Made by a program: the position numbers and the translations under genes | In this document: positions 1 to 5,067 of the stretch, piece after piece | Position numbering within the stretch: the first letter of the stretch is position 1 | How the letters are laid out: each line of letters begins with the position of its first letter | The notes under the pieces: model-generated | The model's input: only the letters and a program-made list of their open reading frames with translations | What the model was told of the DNA's origin: nothing | The model's database searches: none | Assembly: GCA_021821235.1 (NCBI GenBank) | Contig: JAKACS010000234.1 | Coordinates: 1-5,856, forward strand | DNA: 5,856 nucleotides | From: Bacillota bacterium | GTDB lineage: Bacteria > Bacillota > Bacilli > Bacillales_B > DSM-18226 | Reading direction: 5' to 3'

Positions 1-170
1 TATCCTACGCTTTTTTTGCCACCTCGTCAAATATCACTTTTTGTCTATCTTTGTCAATATGAAAACGTTATATGTTGTTATTTTGTCACAATTTAGTTAT
101 ACTCATAATGGATTGAAATCACAGAAAATAATATTTTTTTTAATAATGTCCTTCAAGAGTTTTTGACAAA
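1..170. other. Non-coding upstream region of yutJ
   Basis: No open frame with a start and ribosome binding site is seen here. The run of seven T at 11-17 could be the tail of a terminator for a gene before the window, but any stem would lie outside and cannot be checked. The rest is AT-rich leader holding the likely yutJ promoter. Confidence 0.5.
75..103 (+). promoter_or_regulatory. Candidate sigma-A promoter of yutJ
   Basis: A -35 box TTGTTA (75-80; 4 of 6 consensus) is followed after 17 bases by TATACT (98-103; 5 of 6). Transcription would begin near 110 and leave a leader of about 90 bases before the yutJ start at 201. It was found by eye in AT-rich DNA, where chance matches are common. 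Confidence 0.4.
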
Positions 171-182
171 ATGTTTTTTAAC

Positions 183-190
183 AAAGGGGA
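183..190 (+). promoter_or_regulatory. Ribosome binding site that fixes the yutJ start
   Basis: AAAGGGGA lies 10 bases before the ATG at 201. The earlier in-frame ATG at 171 has only AT-rich sequence in front of it and would place this purine run inside the coding region. The site therefore supports the 355-codon form. Confidence 0.7.
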
Positions 191-200
191 TCGTGTAAAT

Positions 201-1268
201 ATGAACAAGCTTGTAATTCTCGGCGGAGGATATGGCGGAATGAAAATCCTCAATGAACTTCTTCCCGGCCATCTTCCCGAAAATGCATCGATTACGTTAA
301 TTGACCGTGTTCCATACCACTGTTTGAAAACAGAGTATTATGCACTCGCGGCCGGTACCATTTCTGACAAAGAAGTACGTGTCAATTTTCCGGAAGATCC
401 GCGCCTTCATATTCAATATGGGGTAGTGGAACGGATCGATTTAGAGGATAAAAAAGTTTTGCTAAACGATGGTGAGGCCGTTGACTATGACGATTTAGTC
501 ATTGGTCTTGGCTGCGAGGACAAATATCATCATGTTCCCGGTGCCGACCAATATACCCTCAGCATCCAGAACATTCGTAAAGCAAGAAAAACGTACACCA
601 TTTTAAACAATCTGCCCGCCGGCTCGGTTGTCGGTATTGTCGGCGCAGGTCTTAGCGGAGTTGAGTTGGCAAGTGAACTGAGTGAAAGCCGTCCAGATTT
701 GACGATTAAATTATTTGACCGCGGTAAACATATCTTGTCCGACTTTCCTGACCGCTTAAGCAAATATGTTGAAGAATGGTTTGTTCACCATAAGGTTGAA
801 ATCATTAACCAGTCCAATATCACAAAAGTAAGCGAGAAAACGCTTTATAATCACGATGAAGCGATTCACTGCGATGCCATTGTCTGGACGGCGGGTATTC
901 AGTCAAATCGCATCGTGCGTGAAATGGAGATTGAACATGATTCATTGGGCAGAGCGGTGATCACACCGCTGCACCATTTGCCAGGCGATGAACATGTCTT
1001 TTTTGTTGGGGATTGCGCAAGCCTGCCGCATGCTCCAAGCGCTCAGCTTGCGGAAGGACAGGCGATTCAGATTGTTGAGGTGTTAAAGAAGCGCTGGAAT
1101 CAAGAACAATTGCCTACTGCATTACCAACGATTAAGTTAAAAGGCGTTCTTGGGTCTCTTGGTAAGAAACACGGATTCGGCGTAATGGCCGACCGACCGA
1201 TTACCGGCCGAGTTGCCCGGCTGTTAAAATCCGGCATATTGTGGATGTATAAGTATCATCATGGCTGA
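201..1268 (+). CDS. yutJ: NADH-dehydrogenase-like FAD/NAD(P)H oxidoreductase YutJ
   Basis: This is a flavoprotein of the pyridine-nucleotide-disulfide / type II NADH dehydrogenase superfamily, expected to move electrons from NAD(P)H through FAD to an acceptor that is not established for YutJ. The first dinucleotide-binding motif, GGGYGG, is at residues 8-13. The second, GIVGAGLSGVELA (145-157), should bind NAD(P)H. HVFFVGDCA (265-273) holds the FAD-contacting Asp271. The protein is 355 residues from the ATG at 201, which has a good ribosome binding site; this is the length I recall for B. subtilis YutJ. It is shorter than respiratory NDH-2 enzymes (about 390-400 residues) and lacks an obvious C-terminal membrane-anchoring extension. 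AQLAEG (281-286) sits where NDH-2 enzymes carry the quinone-site AQxAxQ, with Gly in place of the last Gln. The next gene, yuzD, converges on a shared terminator. Confidence 0.9.
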   Translation: MNKLVILGGGYGGMKILNELLPGHLPENASITLIDRVPYHCLKTEYYALAAGTISDKEVRVNFPEDPRLHIQYGVVERIDLEDKKVLLNDGEAVDYDDLVIGLGCEDKYHHVPGADQYTLSIQNIRKARKTYTILNNLPAGSVVGIVGAGLSGVELASELSESRPDLTIKLFDRGKHILSDFPDRLSKYVEEWFVHHKVEIINQSNITKVSEKTLYNHDEAIHCDAIVWTAGIQSNRIVREMEIEHDSLGRAVITPLHHLPGDEHVFFVGDCASLPHAPSAQLAEGQAIQIVEVLKKRWNQEQLPTALPTIKLKGVLGSLGKKHGFGVMADRPITGRVARLLKSGILWMYKYHHG

Positions 1269-1274
1269 AAGTGG

Positions 1275-1318
1275 ATGAAGAAAAACCAGGCGTTTGTTTA
1301 ACCTGGTTTTTTCTTCAT
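1275..1318. terminator. Bidirectional terminator between yutJ and yuzD
   Basis: AAAAACCAGG (1281-1290) pairs with CCTGGTTTTT (1302-1311) around an 11-base loop. The arms can extend through ATGAAG/CTTCAT (1275-1280 and 1313-1318) with one bulged T. The downstream T run serves yutJ and the upstream A run serves yuzD in the other direction. The outer stem overlaps the yuzD stop codon. Confidence 0.85.
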
Positions 1319-1650
1319 GATTCTTCTTTATACCCGTATTTCTCCATTTCGGCAAAAATGATCTTTAAGCGCGGATCGCCTTCACCAACCACCTTTTCAT
1401 TGATCACGACAACAGGATAAAACATTTCTTCGTCGACAACTTTTTTTGCAAATTCAGCCTGCGGTTCATTATCAGAAGGCGGATTAAAAATATCTACATA
1501 CGTAATCGTAAACGGCTGGTTAGGGAATTTCCTGGTAATCGCAGCATCCAGCCATTCGACTGTTTCCTTTGAAGAAGGCATCCTCACACAGCTTTGGCAA
1601 ATCTCTTCCCCACCATAAACAACAATTTCAATTCCTCGATTTTCGCTCAT
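1315..1650 (-). CDS. yuzD: YuzD-type small thioredoxin-fold protein (DUF1462)
   Basis: This 111-residue protein is recognised as the YuzD family, described as a putative disulfide oxidoreductase. An early beta strand (IEIVVYGG, residues 7-14) leads to CQSC (18-21), a CxxC in the position of a thioredoxin active site. The segment YPVVVINEKVVGEG (78-91) carries Pro79, which fits the cis-Pro before the fourth strand of the fold, and a closing charged helix follows. There is no signal peptide or membrane segment, so it is probably cytosolic. GAGGA lies just before the ATG and supports this start. On the minus strand upstream, TATTATAAA could hold a -10 box, but no good -35 accompanies it. It converges with yutJ and diverges from yutI, and the neighbourhood suggests thiol redox or Fe-S work. 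Substrate and partner are unknown. Confidence 0.85.
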   Translation of the reverse strand: MSENRGIEIVVYGGEEICQSCVRMPSSKETVEWLDAAITRKFPNQPFTITYVDIFNPPSDNEPQAEFAKKVVDEEMFYPVVVINEKVVGEGDPRLKIIFAEMEKYGYKEES

Positions 1651-1742
1651 GTTTGATTCCTCGTTTTTCTTTTATTTTATAATATTATTCTGTTTAACAC
1701 TAAGAAAATGTCATAAATCAGCACATTTCCATTCTATCACAA

Positions 1743-1771
1743 TGGATTTTTCGATACGGTGACATTATAAT
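1743..1771 (+). promoter_or_regulatory. Probable promoter of yutI
   Basis: A perfect -10 box TATAAT (1766-1771) lies 17 bases after a weak -35, TGGATT (1743-1748, 3 of 6). Transcription would start near 1778, just before the ribosome binding site, giving a leader of about 20 bases. Confidence 0.6.
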
Positions 1772-1797
1772 AAAGGATAGGAAAGGAGTCGATTGTG

Positions 1798-2034
1798 ATG
1801 AACGATTTAGAAATGAAAGAACAAGTCCAAGAAGTATTAGATAAATTGCGCCCGTTTCTTCTTCGCGATGGCGGAGATTGTGAATTAGTTGATGTAGAGG
1901 ATGGCATTGTAAAACTTCGTCTCCTTGGTGCCTGTGGCAGCTGCCCAAGCTCAACGATCACACTAAAAGCTGGGATTGAGCGTGCCCTTTTAGAGGAAGT
2001 TCCTGGCGTACTTGAAGTCGAGCAAGTGTTTTAA
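1798..2034 (+). CDS. yutI: NifU-like Fe-S cluster protein YutI
   Basis: This 78-residue protein consists of the NifU C-terminal (Nfu) domain alone, a fold that carries or transfers Fe-S clusters to target proteins. After an N-terminal helix ([17 protein letters not shown]) come the conserved RDGGDCEL (23-30) and the ligand motif CGSC (46-49) inside [11 protein letters not shown]. The C-terminal helix and strand end in EVEQVF. A cluster is normally held between two monomers through the two cysteines. The AAAGGAG at 1782-1788 lies nine bases before the ATG at 1798; a GTG directly before it (1795) is in frame and would add one residue, so ATG is preferred. The gene has its own promoter candidate and a terminator, so it is probably monocistronic. 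It sits beside two redox genes, an arrangement known from Bacillus. Confidence 0.92.
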   Translation: MNDLEMKEQVQEVLDKLRPFLLRDGGDCELVDVEDGIVKLRLLGACGSCPSSTITLKAGIERALLEEVPGVLEVEQVF

Positions 2035-2046
2035 CAAAAAAACAAT

Positions 2047-2079
2047 GGCGATCGTCTGAATACGACAATCGCCTTTTTT
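2047..2079. terminator. Terminator after yutI, possibly bidirectional
   Basis: GGCGAT (2047-2052) pairs with ATCGCC (2068-2073). After one C-A mismatch, GTC/GAC (2054-2056 and 2064-2066) adds three pairs around a 7-base loop. Six T follow (2074-2079) for yutI. An A-rich run before the stem (2035-2045) gives a T-rich exit for transcripts arriving on the minus strand. Confidence 0.85.
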
Positions 2080-2090
2080 CTTTCTATTCA

Positions 2091-2651
2091 TTAGGAATTT
2101 AATGTAACAGATTCCACTTTCTTCTTCCTTTTCATTTGAAAAATTGGTAAAAAAACGACTAAAACTGCTAGGATCAGAAAACTTAGCGCCACTGGTCTTG
2201 TTTTGTTGGTATATTCATGTGTTTGGTCACGTAAATCTTCCGAGTACTTCCGCACCTCTGATAAGGTATTGACCATTTCTTGAATTTCTGTTTTATCGCG
2301 AAAACTTGCCACAACTCCAATCACTTTGTTCTTTTCAATGATCGGTGTTCGATTGACAATGACTGTATGTTCGCCAATTTTCAGTTCTTGGTCTGTTTGC
2401 ATTTCGCCGTTTTTTAATACCTCATACATCTTCGTATGTGGAAGCAGCTCTTCAATTTTTCTGCCAATTGCTTGGTCAGAGACGCCGAGGATCTTTTTCG
2501 CAGTCGTATTAATCATTGTGATAGCGCCTTCAAAATCAACCGCAATGATTCCTTCTTTAATGGCAAGCAGGATGGCTCCCCTTTCATTATATAACGAGCT
2601 ATATTTGCTAACTGCATTTTGAGCCACTCCAAACACCAAAATGTGAGTCAT
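2091..2651 (-). pseudogene. Chimeric remnant of a DcuS/CitA-type sensor histidine kinase
   Basis: The middle of this 186-codon frame is clearly from a sensor kinase of the citrate/C4-dicarboxylate type. SLYNERGAILLAIKEGIIAVD (19-39) opens a PAS domain that runs to VIGVVASFRDKTEI (110-123). Then come LSEVRKYSEDLRDQTHEYTNK (130-150), the dimerisation helix with the phospho-acceptor box; His145 would be the phosphorylated residue. Intact relatives have two N-terminal membrane segments, an extracellular sensor and a C-terminal ATPase domain. All are absent. Kinase similarity stops after Lys150, and the frame ends in an unrelated membrane helix (154-172) with a KRKKK tail. Residues 1-16 do not look like kinase and overlap an unassigned segment in another frame. 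No good ribosome binding site precedes the ATG, and an in-frame stop lies two codons upstream. A working kinase is excluded; an expressed PAS-plus-anchor protein is not. Confidence 0.75.
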
Positions 2652-2802
2652 TTGTCATTTTTACTCTGAAAAATCCGGTATGTCTAGACACGTAGCCTCC
2701 AGAGGTATGATTTTGCTCTAAAGCCGAGACATTATGGTATTTCGAGACAGCGACGAGCCTTTCATTTAAATTAAGACGTGTTCTAGCTAGGAATGGAGTG
2801 AT
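2608..2802 (-). other. Unassigned 64-codon open frame and palindromic segment
   Basis: One minus-strand frame is open from after a stop at 2805-2803 to a TAG at 2610-2608. It contains RLNLNERLVAVSKYHNVSAL and, further on, SGGYVSRHTGFF. The only ATG falls late and no ribosome binding site is convincing. The same DNA has a perfect palindrome TGTCTAGACA (2681-2690), a near-perfect inverted pair CTAGACACGT (2684-2693) / ACGTGTTCTAG (2776-2786), and a repeated heptamer CGAGACA (2725-2731 and 2743-2749). I do not recognise it. It could be a dispersed repeat, a transposon relic, the end of a lost gene, or a structured RNA. It overlaps the N-terminal codons of the kinase remnant. Confidence 0.3.
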
Positions 2803-2926
2803 TTACAATTTCATGATCTAGGTGGCTCTATTTGAATGATCAAATACACTCTTGTCCGCTTTTAAGGTTTTTAAAGAAAATCAGACTTTAATATTCCCTT
2901 CGTTTCATTTTGAATAGCGAAAAGTC
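2803..2926. other. AT-rich gene-free stretch before the PadR operon
   Basis: No supported gene is seen on either strand. The only clear structure is a perfect six-base inverted repeat, ATTTGA (2830-2835) and TCAAAT (2840-2845), with a four-base loop and no T tract, so it is not a terminator. Confidence 0.5.
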
Positions 2927-2981
2927 AAAAATACTTTGCATTATTAGGTAATATTATTTAAAATGATTATAAGGTATTTTT
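2927..2981. promoter_or_regulatory. Inverted repeat flanking the padR promoter, candidate operator
   Basis: AAAAATACTTT (2927-2937) and AAGGTATTTTT (2971-2981) are inverted copies with one mismatch, 33 bases apart. They bracket the predicted promoter, and an 8-base palindrome TAATATTA (2949-2956) lies between them. PadR proteins usually control their own operon through dyad sites, so this is the natural place for one. The sequence is very AT-rich, which makes chance symmetry likelier. Confidence 0.3.
2935..2964 (+). promoter_or_regulatory. Candidate promoter of the padR operon
   Basis: TTTGCA (2935-2940, 4 of 6) and TAAAAT (2959-2964, 5 of 6) are 18 bases apart. Transcription would start near 2971, leaving about 39 bases before the TTG start. 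It should drive the whole plus-strand gene set, since no later promoter or terminator stands out. Confidence 0.4.
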
Positions 2982-2994
2982 GTGTTTGTAACAT

Positions 2995-3001
2995 GGAGGG
3001 G
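2995..3001 (+). promoter_or_regulatory. Strong ribosome binding site for a TTG start
   Basis: GGAGGGG ends eight bases before the TTG at 3010. No ATG lies in frame near the N-terminus; the first in-frame methionine is residue 25, inside the conserved DNA-binding domain. This site therefore decides the TTG start. Confidence 0.85.
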
Positions 3002-3009
3002 AAACATAT

Positions 3010-3354
3010 TTGGAAATTGATAAAGAATTACTGAAGGGACATATTGATACGCTTATATTATCCCTCCTAAGCAAAAAAGATATGTATGGATATGAAATTG
3101 CTAAAATAGTTAGAGAAAAAAGCAATGGAGCTTTTGAATTGAAGGAAGGAACCCTATATCTTTCTTTAAAGAGGTTGGAAAAAAAATCATGGATCTCCTC
3201 TTATTGGAGTGATGAACAGGGGGCAGGGGGCAGAAGAAAATATTACTTAATGACGGACGAAGGCCGCAATAGTTTTGAATTGAAAATTAAGGAATGGGAA
3301 TTTGTAAAAAAACTGATAGGCTCGTTTTTGGAGGATAAACATGAGAATTGTTGA
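3010..3354 (+). CDS. PadR-family transcriptional repressor
   Basis: This 114-residue regulator is of the small PadR type: a winged helix followed by one C-terminal dimerisation helix. The family signature is complete in order: LLKGHIDTLILSLLSKKDMYGYEI at residues 7-30, EGTLYLSLKRLEKK (46-59) as recognition helix, and GGRRKYYLMTDEGR (73-86) as the wing. The usual Pro after EGTLY is Leu52 here. The C-terminal helix (about 88-110) should form the dimer. Such proteins usually repress their own operon and release DNA on binding a drug, phenolic or other small molecule; the effector here is unknown. The start is TTG with a strong ribosome binding site. The last 14 bases overlap the next gene, pointing to coupled translation and a joint role with the membrane protein. 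An inverted repeat around the promoter is a candidate operator. Confidence 0.92.
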   Translation: MEIDKELLKGHIDTLILSLLSKKDMYGYEIAKIVREKSNGAFELKEGTLYLSLKRLEKKSWISSYWSDEQGAGGRRKYYLMTDEGRNSFELKIKEWEFVKKLIGSFLEDKHENC

Positions 3355-4111
3355 TGAATATGTTGATAAATTATACAAACATGCTGATTCTAAATATCCA
3401 GAGACACAAGAATTAAAGGAAGAAACCCGAACTCATCTAAATGAATCAATTAAAGAACTGATCCTGGAAGGATATACTGAAAAAATTGCATTTAAAATGG
3501 CAGTAGAACGATTTGGAGGGTTTGAGCAAGTAGAAAAAATAATTTCGTTAATGGAAATTCAACAGAAAAGCTTAGCAAATGTATTACTAAAAATCGGGGT
3601 TTCTAGTCTAATTGTAGTTAGTTTTATTTTTGTGTTTTTATTGTATTTAGGGAATGTGCAAGATATGCATTTTGCAGATATAGGATATAAAGTCGGTGGT
3701 TCTTTCGAAAAAATGAGTTCAAATAAAATAGACTTTTTGTTTAACGAAGAACTCCTGATTTTAAAAGCTTCATTATATGATTCAGGTTCGAGATTTAATC
3801 CTGAAAATCCTGATTATACTTACAAGGGGAAAAATCTTTGGTTACCCAACCTATTGAAAAGGGATATATATTACGGCACAGATGATTTTTCTGTTTCTTT
3901 GGAGGTTTTAGATGTCCGTAAAATCGGCCTTTTATTATTTATCATTGGGTTCACTATTTATTATGTTTTATTTACTATTTGGGGTTCAATTCAATTATAT
4001 TATCGAGAACGATTAAAAGCTGTTTGGTTCATGACTTTAATATTATTTAATGTGTTTGGTTATATGTTTTTTTTACTGAGAACAAGGTGGGAGCTTCGGA
4101 AAATTAATTAG
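3341..4111 (+). CDS. Membrane protein with N-terminal HAAS/permease-prefix-like domain
   Basis: The 256-residue product begins with a charged helical domain (about 1-72) with the pattern YVDKLYKHADSKYPETQEL, then ELILEGYTEKIAFKMAVERFGG (39-60). This matches the short HAAS/DUF1700-type or permease-prefix domain often encoded directly after a PadR regulator. A membrane segment follows (about 82-104), then a polar region of about 90 residues probably outside the cell, rich in Tyr, Asn and Asp, then two more segments (about 195-217 and 227-246) and a short basic tail. GGAGG lies six bases before the ATG, which is inside the padR coding region. In comparable pairs this partner is thought to act as a membrane-bound sensor or modulator working with the PadR protein; that role here is inference. 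I recognise no enzyme motif. Confidence 0.7.
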   Translation: MRIVDEYVDKLYKHADSKYPETQELKEETRTHLNESIKELILEGYTEKIAFKMAVERFGGFEQVEKIISLMEIQQKSLANVLLKIGVSSLIVVSFIFVFLLYLGNVQDMHFADIGYKVGGSFEKMSSNKIDFLFNEELLILKASLYDSGSRFNPENPDYTYKGKNLWLPNLLKRDIYYGTDDFSVSLEVLDVRKIGLLLFIIGFTIYYVLFTIWGSIQLYYRERLKAVWFMTLILFNVFGYMFFLLRTRWELRKIN

Positions 4112-4123
4112 GAAGGTGGGAAT

Positions 4124-4243
4124 ATGAATATTATTTTTAACAAAAAATCCTCTTTGTATATACAAATTTTTGAATATTTGAAATGCCAAATAAAAATTCG
4201 AGAAGGGGTTTTAAATATTCAATATGAAGAATCTCAATTCTAA
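4124..4243 (+). pseudogene. 39-codon stub of a YtrA-like GntR regulator
   Basis: Twelve bases after the preceding stop, with a purine-rich GGAAGGTGGG in front, an ATG opens a 39-codon frame. It begins MNIIFNKKSSLYIQIFEYLK and continues CQIKIREGVLN. This is the N-terminal pattern of small GntR regulators of the YtrA group (short beta strand, then YxQIxxxIKxxIxxGxL), which are about 120-130 residues long. The recognition helix (normally LPSxRxLA) and everything after it are missing, so DNA binding should be lost. YtrA-type genes typically head operons for ABC transporters, which fits the permeases downstream. After the TAA the same frame stays open for 12 codons (KIYESKDLKEVE) to a TAG at 4280, which could be the end of a gene whose body was deleted. 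A translated small peptide cannot be excluded. Confidence 0.65.
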
Positions 4244-4271
4244 AAGATATATGAATCAAAAGATTTGAAAG

Positions 4272-4279
4272 AGGTGGAG
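4272..4279 (+). promoter_or_regulatory. Ribosome binding site for the permease TTG start
   Basis: AGGTGGAG lies four bases before the TTG at 4284; its AGGTGG core is six bases away. The next in-frame start, the ATG at 4311, has no comparable site. The TTG is therefore preferred. Confidence 0.7.
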
Positions 4280-4283
4280 TAGA

Positions 4284-5066
4284 TTGTTAGGAAATCAGTT
4301 ACTAGTTGAAATGAAAAGAGCATTCACAATCAGGAATTTATTGACTTGGATTGGGATTATTATTCTCTTACCAGCTGTACGATTCTATAATATAAAAGAA
4401 GGATACCAGTTTTTTGAGCCTATCGAAGTTTTCCAAGAGATGGTATCAACCATTATTCCATTACTTTTTCCTGCTATTATTATAATTATCTATTTGCCTC
4501 TTTTTTTACAAGAGTTAAGAAATAATTTTGTTTTGTATTCTCGACCAAGGATCCCTTTGAATACTTATTTACTAAGCAAAATAATAGTAAATGCATTTTT
4601 AACAGGAGGTATTGTTTTTCTATTAATATTTTTTCCATTTGTTTTTGCAGTATATTTAGAACCACATCTAGGAATTATCTTTTACTCTCCAAAAGATGCA
4701 AATTCTGTTATACCAATGTTTACTTTTTCTCAACTTTTAGAGCACGGTAATTTGGCATATGGATTGATTTTTTCATTGTGGGTTTCTATAAATGCGGTAA
4801 TTTACTCTTCTATTGCCTTACTCTTAATGTTGGTTTTAAGCAATCCTTTTGTAGCTTTGTCGGTTCCTTTTCTTTTTTACCATATTTTCAATTTTGTAAC
4901 GGGCATTCTCAATGTGCCAATGTTTTCGCCAATAAGCACAATTTTTCCATTTAATATTGTCCAACAGCCTTTATGGACTGTACTAGTGCCGTTTTTATTC
5001 TTGTTAATCATTTTTATAGGACTCTTTGTATTCACTATGCGCAAACAAAAAGAATGGTTGATGTAA
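4284..5066 (+). CDS. ABC-2-type transporter permease, six predicted membrane segments
   Basis: The 260-residue product is almost wholly hydrophobic. Six likely membrane segments lie near 18-36, 56-77, 103-125, 160-185, 188-210 and 230-250. A cytoplasmic N-terminus (VEMKRAFTIRN) and a short positively charged loop (ELRNNFVLYSRPRIPLNTY, 77-95) follow the usual ABC-2 layout, in which this loop contacts the ATPase. It ends in RKQKEWLM. Such subunits pair with an ATP-binding protein to export peptides, lipids or drugs, or give resistance to antimicrobial peptides. The substrate cannot be read from this sequence, and no ATPase gene is visible in the window. TTG is chosen over the ATG at 4311 because of the ribosome binding site. 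The start lies one base after an in-frame TAG belonging to the remnant upstream. The next gene begins one base after its stop. Confidence 0.75.
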   Translation: MLGNQLLVEMKRAFTIRNLLTWIGIIILLPAVRFYNIKEGYQFFEPIEVFQEMVSTIIPLLFPAIIIIIYLPLFLQELRNNFVLYSRPRIPLNTYLLSKIIVNAFLTGGIVFLLIFFPFVFAVYLEPHLGIIFYSPKDANSVIPMFTFSQLLEHGNLAYGLIFSLWVSINAVIYSSIALLLMLVLSNPFVALSVPFLFYHIFNFVTGILNVPMFSPISTIFPFNIVQQPLWTVLVPFLFLLIIFIGLFVFTMRKQKEWLM

Positions 5067-5067
5067 C

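Noticed and set aside
163..168. Perfect TTGACA before yutJ as a -35 box
   Set aside because: No -10 box follows at 16-18 bases; the expected place is the ribosome binding site.
171..200. Upstream ATG at 171 as the yutJ start
   Set aside because: It has no ribosome binding site and adds ten residues of MFFNKGDRVN before the conserved N-terminus. The ATG at 201 has AAAGGGGA ten bases upstream.
530..763. Minus-strand 77-codon frame inside yutJ
   Set aside because: It is antisense to a well-supported gene, has no family features and no start signal.
1718..1961. Two minus-strand frames of 74-78 codons over yutI
   Set aside because: Both lie antisense to the conserved Nfu domain and its promoter and have no protein-like pattern.
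2326..2622. Plus-strand 98-codon frame over the kinase remnant
   Set aside because: It is the antisense reading of a recognisable PAS domain.
2615..2643. CATTTTG/CAAAATG inverted repeat as a terminator
   Set aside because: Only seven mostly A-T pairs with a 15-base loop and no T run on either side.
2680..2721. Short plus-strand frame MSRHVASRGMILL
   Set aside because: Thirteen codons, no ribosome binding site, and it lies in the palindromic segment.
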